From NCBI GenBank assembly GCA_030737875.1, contig CM060910.1:634433303-634497302 (forward strand): DNA of 64,000 nucleotides. The letters run 5' to 3'. Source of the stretch: Allium sativum. Taxonomy: Eukaryota; Streptophyta; Magnoliopsida; Asparagales; Amaryllidaceae. The notes beneath the pieces were generated by a model that worked only from the letters and a program-made list of their open reading frames with translations, searched no databases and was not told the DNA's origin. Below are positions 59,270 through 64,000 of this stretch, one piece after another; the first letter of the stretch is position 1, and each line of letters starts with the position of its first letter. The translations under genes were made by a program, and so were the position numbers.

Positions 59270-59500
59270 AAAAAAAAGGGGGGGTTTCTGCTTTCGTCGG
59301 AGGGCTTCTGGCTTCGAGGGGCAGGTGGCGCTGCGTCTTCGCGAGAGGGTCGAGGGCCTCTATGGGGGGCGCGGCTGCTTCGTCGGCGTTCGAGGTTAGG
59401 GGGCGGCGCGGCGTTCGAGGTTAGGGGGGCGGCTCTTCGTCGGCGTTCGAGGTTAGGGGGGGCGGCTCTTCGACAGTTTAGGGTTTTGTGGTTTTTTTCT
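59270..59500. repeat. GC-rich segment with three GCGTTCGAGGTTAGGGG repeats
   Basis: GCGTTCGAGGTTAGGGG occurs at about 59387, 59411 and 59442, mixed with GGCGGCTCTTCG. It is CpG-rich and bounded by AT-rich sequence. It lies at the place of the C-rich segment of A1 and the GC-rich patch of A2. Confidence 0.85.
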
Positions 59501-60527
59501 TTTTTCTTTTTTTTTTGTTTGTTTAAATGAAATCGGGAATCAGCTTAGGGGGGGCCAGAAGGAAGAATAAAGGGAGGGAGGGAAGAGTACTTTTTTTTTA
59601 TTATTATTTATTTATTATTTAATTATTATATTTAGCAAAGAGTTGACCTTTTACGTACGACCTCTAAACGAGGCCCACCGCCTGTCGTCCATAGCGTTTA
59701 ACCCCCATTCCGAACACAATGGGATATGCATCGCAAGCTGATTCGATTGTTTGAATCAGTTTCCGTTGAATTTACTTTGAAATCAGTATATTGAATTTTA
59801 AACGTACATTCCCAATTACCGGGGTCACATACTAACTAGAAAAATTCCTGAAAAATATTTTCTAGCTTCGTATTGACGATACGGTCCTAACAAAACTAGT
59901 TTCGTCGAATTCTGAGGCCGTTTGAAAAATGGCCAATTTCCAGTCGATTAAAATCAACGGAAACTGGTCAAACGCGTTTTCCTTTGCCACGCTCACATAT
60001 TGATTCGAAAAATTATGAAATTTGGAATCTAGCAATAACTTGACACCACGGACCCAACAAAACTGGTTTCGTCGAAATCCGAGGTCGTTTGCAAAATGTC
60101 CATTTTTAAGGGCTATATATTATATAAAATATATATAAATTCCACAGCGACTATTCTGAATTTTCAACTGGACATATCCTATCATTTCTAAAGTGAAATC
60201 TCAGTTTGTTAACTTCGTTGGAAAGATATTCACTATTAGATTCCATTATTTTTGGTTTCACTAAAATCCGGATTGTTTTGCACCCGGTACATTCAATTGA
60301 AGTTTGAAATCGAATTATCGAACTACCGCGCCATTTTCAATTCCTTTTATAATTATATATAATTATTTATATTCTAACGACGACGCGTATAATATATACG
60401 TTCGAATTATATTCAAAATAATTTTCTCGTCGATATTATTTAAAATAATCTATTTTAAATAATCAAAATTCGCCAAAATCGCCAAAATAAAAATTTTAAA
60501 CTGGCCCAGAATTTCCGGGTTGTTACA

Positions 60528-60544
60528 ATCTCCCCCACTTAAAA
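60528..60544 (-). promoter_or_regulatory. polypurine tract of LARD-2
   Basis: On the minus strand TTTTAAGTGGGGGAGAT directly precedes the LTR start TGTAACAACCC. The box CTTTTCGGGGACGAAAAG lies at 60545-60562. Confidence 0.93.
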
Positions 60545-61553
60545 CTTTTCGTCCCCGAAAAGGAACAAAGTCGAAAGTGGTTTGATTATTCAACTCTACG
60601 TTCGATCTGGCTTCCATTCTCCAACTCTTTAGTTTCTGAGAATTTTCAAAATTTCAAAAATTTGGCTAACACCCTAAATTTTTGAAAAATTTCGCCATAA
60701 CCTCCCCTGCAATGGGAGCATCGGGGAATTTCAAATAGCTTCCCCGGTCCTTCAGATCTCAAAAAGAAAAAGAAAAAGCCAAGCGGCTAGCCAATAGGCT
60801 CACAAAATCATCATCACCCAAACAAAACAGGAAATTATGTAGTAAACATGTACCTATTTGTCGGGCAAACAAATTTTATTCTCTGGCTCTAGCCTCCTTG
60901 CTATGACCTGTTCAATGATATACATGTATATGCAAGCAGATGCGACCAAATTCCAATACAATTCAATATTTGGTTGAATTAGGCAAAATGGCTAAAAATT
61001 AGCAAAAAAATAAACAAACAACACAGACATCAATCAATTAGTGAATTAGAGTTTTCAAATTGATAACTTTAATACATATACAAAAAATCTTGTTTTTGAT
61101 GCCAATTCACAACAAAGTGTTCTAGCTATATAAGATTTGGTTCTCACACCAGTCTAATGGAAATATATAGAAAATCACACCTTTGAAACTCGAATACCAA
61201 TTCTGATGATGTCTAGACTATCATCAGAATCGTCTCCGGGCGACTAGAGTGTGACTCTATATCTATCCAGTATATTAAAATTTCAAATACACGCGGATCA
61301 GACGTATACGCAAAATCTATATATACTGGATTGTCCACATCAACATAATTAAATAATCAAATACGAATAAGTGATTTAAATTTTCAAAACAAAAATTTGT
61401 TTTCATTTTCAAAAATATACTCTTCACACTCGTTCTAGGATACTACTGATCCTATCTCTAACGAGTCATTCTAATTGGATATTACTAATCCAATATCTGA
61501 TGAATTCTTTCGTATGGTTCTAATGTGCCTTGTTCTCTGCTTTGTAAACCAAA

Positions 61554-61565
61554 GCTCTGATACCA
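61554..61565 (-). promoter_or_regulatory. primer binding site of LARD-2 (initiator tRNA-Met)
   Basis: TGGTATCAGAGC on the minus strand, two bases after the LTR end GTGTTTACA. An exact match to the canonical site. Confidence 0.95.
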
Positions 61566-61567
61566 CG

Positions 61568-64000
61568 TGTAAACACCCGCAACTTCCCCGTAAAGGAAAG
61601 CGTCGGATAGTTCGAGAACAAACCACAACAGAACGCATATAAAAGAACGTTTCACTGTATATTACAACAATGCATCAGATTACAAGAATATACAGAGCAT
61701 AAATGAATGCTACACAGAAATATCAGAGATTTAAATTACATTTAAATACATAGCAGCGGAAAATAATACAATACACAACTAGAAGTAGATATACGGATAC
61801 AAAGCTTTCCGGATATCGTTCCAGCTGTAAACCAGGATCCTGTGAATATAAATCTGCAAAACCAAAACTACTAGCTGCCCGTGTCAAAATAGGGGCACCC
61901 AGAGTTTAGGTTAAAACAATAAACTCCAGGTCAGTCATGGGACTGGTGTGAGAACTAAAACAGTTATTAATCTTTATTTCAAAGTTAGGTAAATCAAGGG
62001 ACCACGCCGTATAACACGGAACGGGTTTCCTCCCAAGAATACCAGTGCACAAAACAAACAGCGCAATGCTAAATAAAGAAAAATGAAGCTGTTATAAGAC
62101 CCAGGTCCTATCACACAATGCAACGCAAGCCGGGGGATAGGGTTTTCCCTTATAACAGCCAAAGAATGCTTGATACGTTTAAAACAAATCATTTGATACT
62201 ATTATAAGTGCATAGTGTATAAAACAACTTCAAATCATAAGTATCAATCATAGGCGGCATGGGTACCATATATCATGTCGCCATATATAGGTTTACAAAT
62301 AAAACCGCAAATGTCACGTATTTGGAAATTGGATTTCCATCTATGAACCGAGGCAAAAGATAGTCCTCAACCGATTCGAGACTGCCCAGCCCGAGTCTCA
62401 GGATCAGAGCTCGAGTGACCCTAGGAGCGACAGGGCCGGTCCACCGTTGTGGATTAAAATGCCTGAGCACTGCGTTTCGCCGCCCTTTGGGGCGTAAGCG
62501 AGCCAACGAATGACTCCATCGGACCCGGATCGTCCGATCTAACCGAGGCGCCTCGCAACAGCAACAACCACATAAGTCAAACTCGTCAGGGCGTGTAAAA
62601 CCACTGACGCCACTTCTAGCTAGGAGGAAACGCAGGCCCTCCCTGAGGTCCTTTCTCCCGTTTTTGGTTCATACCGGGTGTGAAACTCGCGAAGTAAACG
62701 TTACACAAAGCTACGCCACAAAGGCCGTGCTTTGATCATCACCACAAGACTTTGCTTTTCAACAGAAGCCATGATCATTTGCATCTTAGCATGCCACACA
62801 GGCAAACCATCCTATGCAACCGATATCAGTCACACAGAATGAAATCCGATGTCAGACACACAGTCCATTTACAAGTCCGTTCTGGGTCTGAACGAAACCG
62901 GAGGCACCTAGTACCCCGCATATCCATCGATCTCCAAGTACGTCTGGACGATCACTAACTGTTTCCATCTTCTTGGGTGTACAGCCCAATCAAGATCATC
63001 AGTTATCACCCAAACGACGTGAAGACCTCCGGTCTTCGACCATCGTCTTCATCTTCGACTTATCGTCGCATCAGTTATTCAGAATGGGATAAACCCGGCC
63101 TTTCCGAATAACTCGCGTATATTTTAAATAAGTGTTACACAAACACAACATACGCCTCATTCCAATTCATTAGTCACTAACCGTAAATTAATCAAGAGAA
63201 TAATTCCCCAAATATTAACCCCGAAGGCCGAAACCAACATCAGATCAATATCCAGAAAACCATTCTGCTTGGCTAACCGACAGTTAGTTTCTAAATTTCA
63301 CGTTCAAATCTAATTAAAGATTTATCTATCGCCTGGAGCAAAACTGGTGATACTCCATTCTCGATCTTTTCAATCTAATTAAAGATTCATTAAAACTCCA
63401 CTTAGTTTTAATCATTATCTGGGTTAAAGAATCAGTGTCATTTAAAACACGATTCACGATAAACCCAAAATCACATTCCATTAATTATCGGGTTAAAGAA
63501 CAAGTGTTATTTAAAACACTGTTCACGATAAACCCAAAAATCAATACCAATTCAATTCCAATTAAATATCATTTAATTGGTACACTTCATTAAATCTAAA
63601 TAAAAAGATTTAATCTTTTCTCAACTGGGTTCAAGAACAGTGTTAGTGAAGACACCATTCACGACAAACCCAAATCACATTCATTAATTATCGGGTTAAA
63701 GAACAAGTGTTATTTAAAACACTGTTCACGATAAACCCAAAAATCAATATCAATTCAATTCCAATTAAATATTATTTAATTGGTACACTTCATTAAATCT
63801 AAATAAAAAGATTCAATCTTTTCTCAACTGGGTTCAAGAACAGTGTTAGTGAAGACACCATTCACGACAAACCCAAATCACATTCGATTAATTATCGGGT
63901 TAAAGAACAAGTGTTATTTAAAACACTGTTCACGATAAACCCAAAAATCAATACCAATTCAATTCCAATTAAATATCATTTAATTGGTACACTTCATTAA
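61568..64000 (-). repeat. 5' LTR of LARD-2 (partial)
   Basis: Aligned base by base with 53326-55758 it differs at three positions and has no length change. It leaves the window within the third monomer of the 204-bp array. Frames at 61974-62192, 62273-62506 and 62752-62958 duplicate those of the other LTR and are not genes. Confidence 0.95.

Larger units (their letters stand above)
53326..60527 (-). repeat. 3' LTR of LARD-2, 7202 bp
   Basis: It is in the same family as solo LTRs A1 and A2. Shared blocks include CCCATTGTGTTCGGAA, CGACGAAAC, GGCCTTGTCGCTCC-like and GTGTGGCATG sequences in the same order on the sense strand. It is longer than A1 by about 1.2 kb, and the extra copies of the 204-bp array (55238-56459) account for most of this. 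Other internal repeats are 31- to 52-bp units (57310-57560), 23-bp and 25-bp units (58810-59190) and a GC-rich segment (59270-59500). Minus-strand frames such as 54031-54264 and 53732-53950 are identical in both LTRs but not kept in A1 or A2. Confidence 0.94.
60528..61567 (-). other. non-coding interior of LARD-2, 1040 bp
   Basis: No open frame on either strand reaches 60 codons. Sequence is AT-rich, with a purine-box end and a primer-site end. The region next to the primer site has TTCAAATTGATAACTT-like and ATATACTGGAT repeats (61268 and 61319), perhaps packaging sequence. No gag remnant was recognised, in contrast to LARD-1. Confidence 0.85.
53326..64000 (-). mobile_element. LARD-2: giant-LTR non-coding retrotransposon of family A, right end outside window
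   Basis: On the minus strand the order is 5' LTR (from beyond 64000 down to 61568), primer binding site, 1040-base interior (61567-60528), polypurine tract, 3' LTR (60527-53326, 7202 bp). The LTR ends are TGTAACAACCCGG and GGGTGTTTACA. If the 5' LTR has the same length the whole element is about 15.4 kb, of which over 90 percent is LTR. The interior has no gag or pol, so proteins must come from elsewhere. The two LTRs differ at three positions over 2433 comparable bases (53637 T/C; 54351 A/G; 54528 T/A in plus-strand reading, approximate positions), so insertion is recent. Confidence 0.93.

Noticed and set aside
53732..62958. Pairs of identical frames (53732/61974, 54031/62273, 54510/62752) taken as conserved genes
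   Set aside because: They are identical because they lie in the two LTRs of one young element, not because of selection.
1..64000. tRNA, rRNA or intact host genes
   Set aside because: None was seen. The only tRNA-related sequences are the 12-base primer binding sites.

Overview
The window is a block of nested transposable elements from a plant nuclear genome, probably an angiosperm with a large genome. The evidence is Ty3/gypsy chromovirus-type LTR retrotransposons primed by initiator tRNA-Met (TGGTATCAGAGC), CACTA DNA transposons with CACTAC... termini and 3-bp target duplications, AT-rich LTRs of 2.5 to 7 kb, and the absence of any intact host gene, tRNA or rRNA. Every protein-coding trace is a decayed gag-pol fragment. 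Most open frames over 60 codons are antisense to LTRs or lie in low-complexity sequence.

Layout, left to right. (1) 1-7519, minus strand: LARD-1, a non-coding LTR element with a 4.6-kb LTR and a 1.76-kb internal region. It is a deletion derivative of the family represented by element E. (2) 7520-9100: a diverged LTR remnant. (3) 9160-12886: element B, a broken integrase region followed by a 3' LTR. (4) 12887-13284: the internal end of element C. Its 3' LTR begins at 13285, is split at 13711 by CACTA-1 and resumes at 30064. (5) 13712-30063: CACTA-1, with target duplication TCT. It carries two nested solo LTRs of one family, here called family A: A1 (13726-19718) and A2 (23278-29092, perfect target duplication GTTTT). 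(6) 32846-38242: element D, with a 5' LTR and decayed gag, protease and RT/RNase H, cut off by a Copia-like LTR fragment (38243-39324). (7) 39325-48588: element E, with two LTRs and a decayed internal region ending in a chromodomain trace. (8) 48589-53327: CACTA-2, a non-autonomous transposon inserted in the 3' LTR of E. (9) 53326 to the window end, minus strand: LARD-2, a family A element with 7.2-kb LTRs around a 1.04-kb non-coding interior.

The point most worth pursuing is LARD-2. Its two LTRs differ at only three positions over the 2433 bases visible in both, so it moved recently although it has no coding capacity and over 90 percent of it is LTR. Its LTR holds a 204-bp tandem array that A1 carries only once. 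Each monomer is a chain of four inverted repeats, and the variants between monomers fall in loops or become G-U pairs in the sense RNA. Two of the three family A insertions with visible ends lie in the terminal inverted repeats of CACTA elements, which suggests a target preference.

All calls come from reading the sequence. No database search or alignment program was used.
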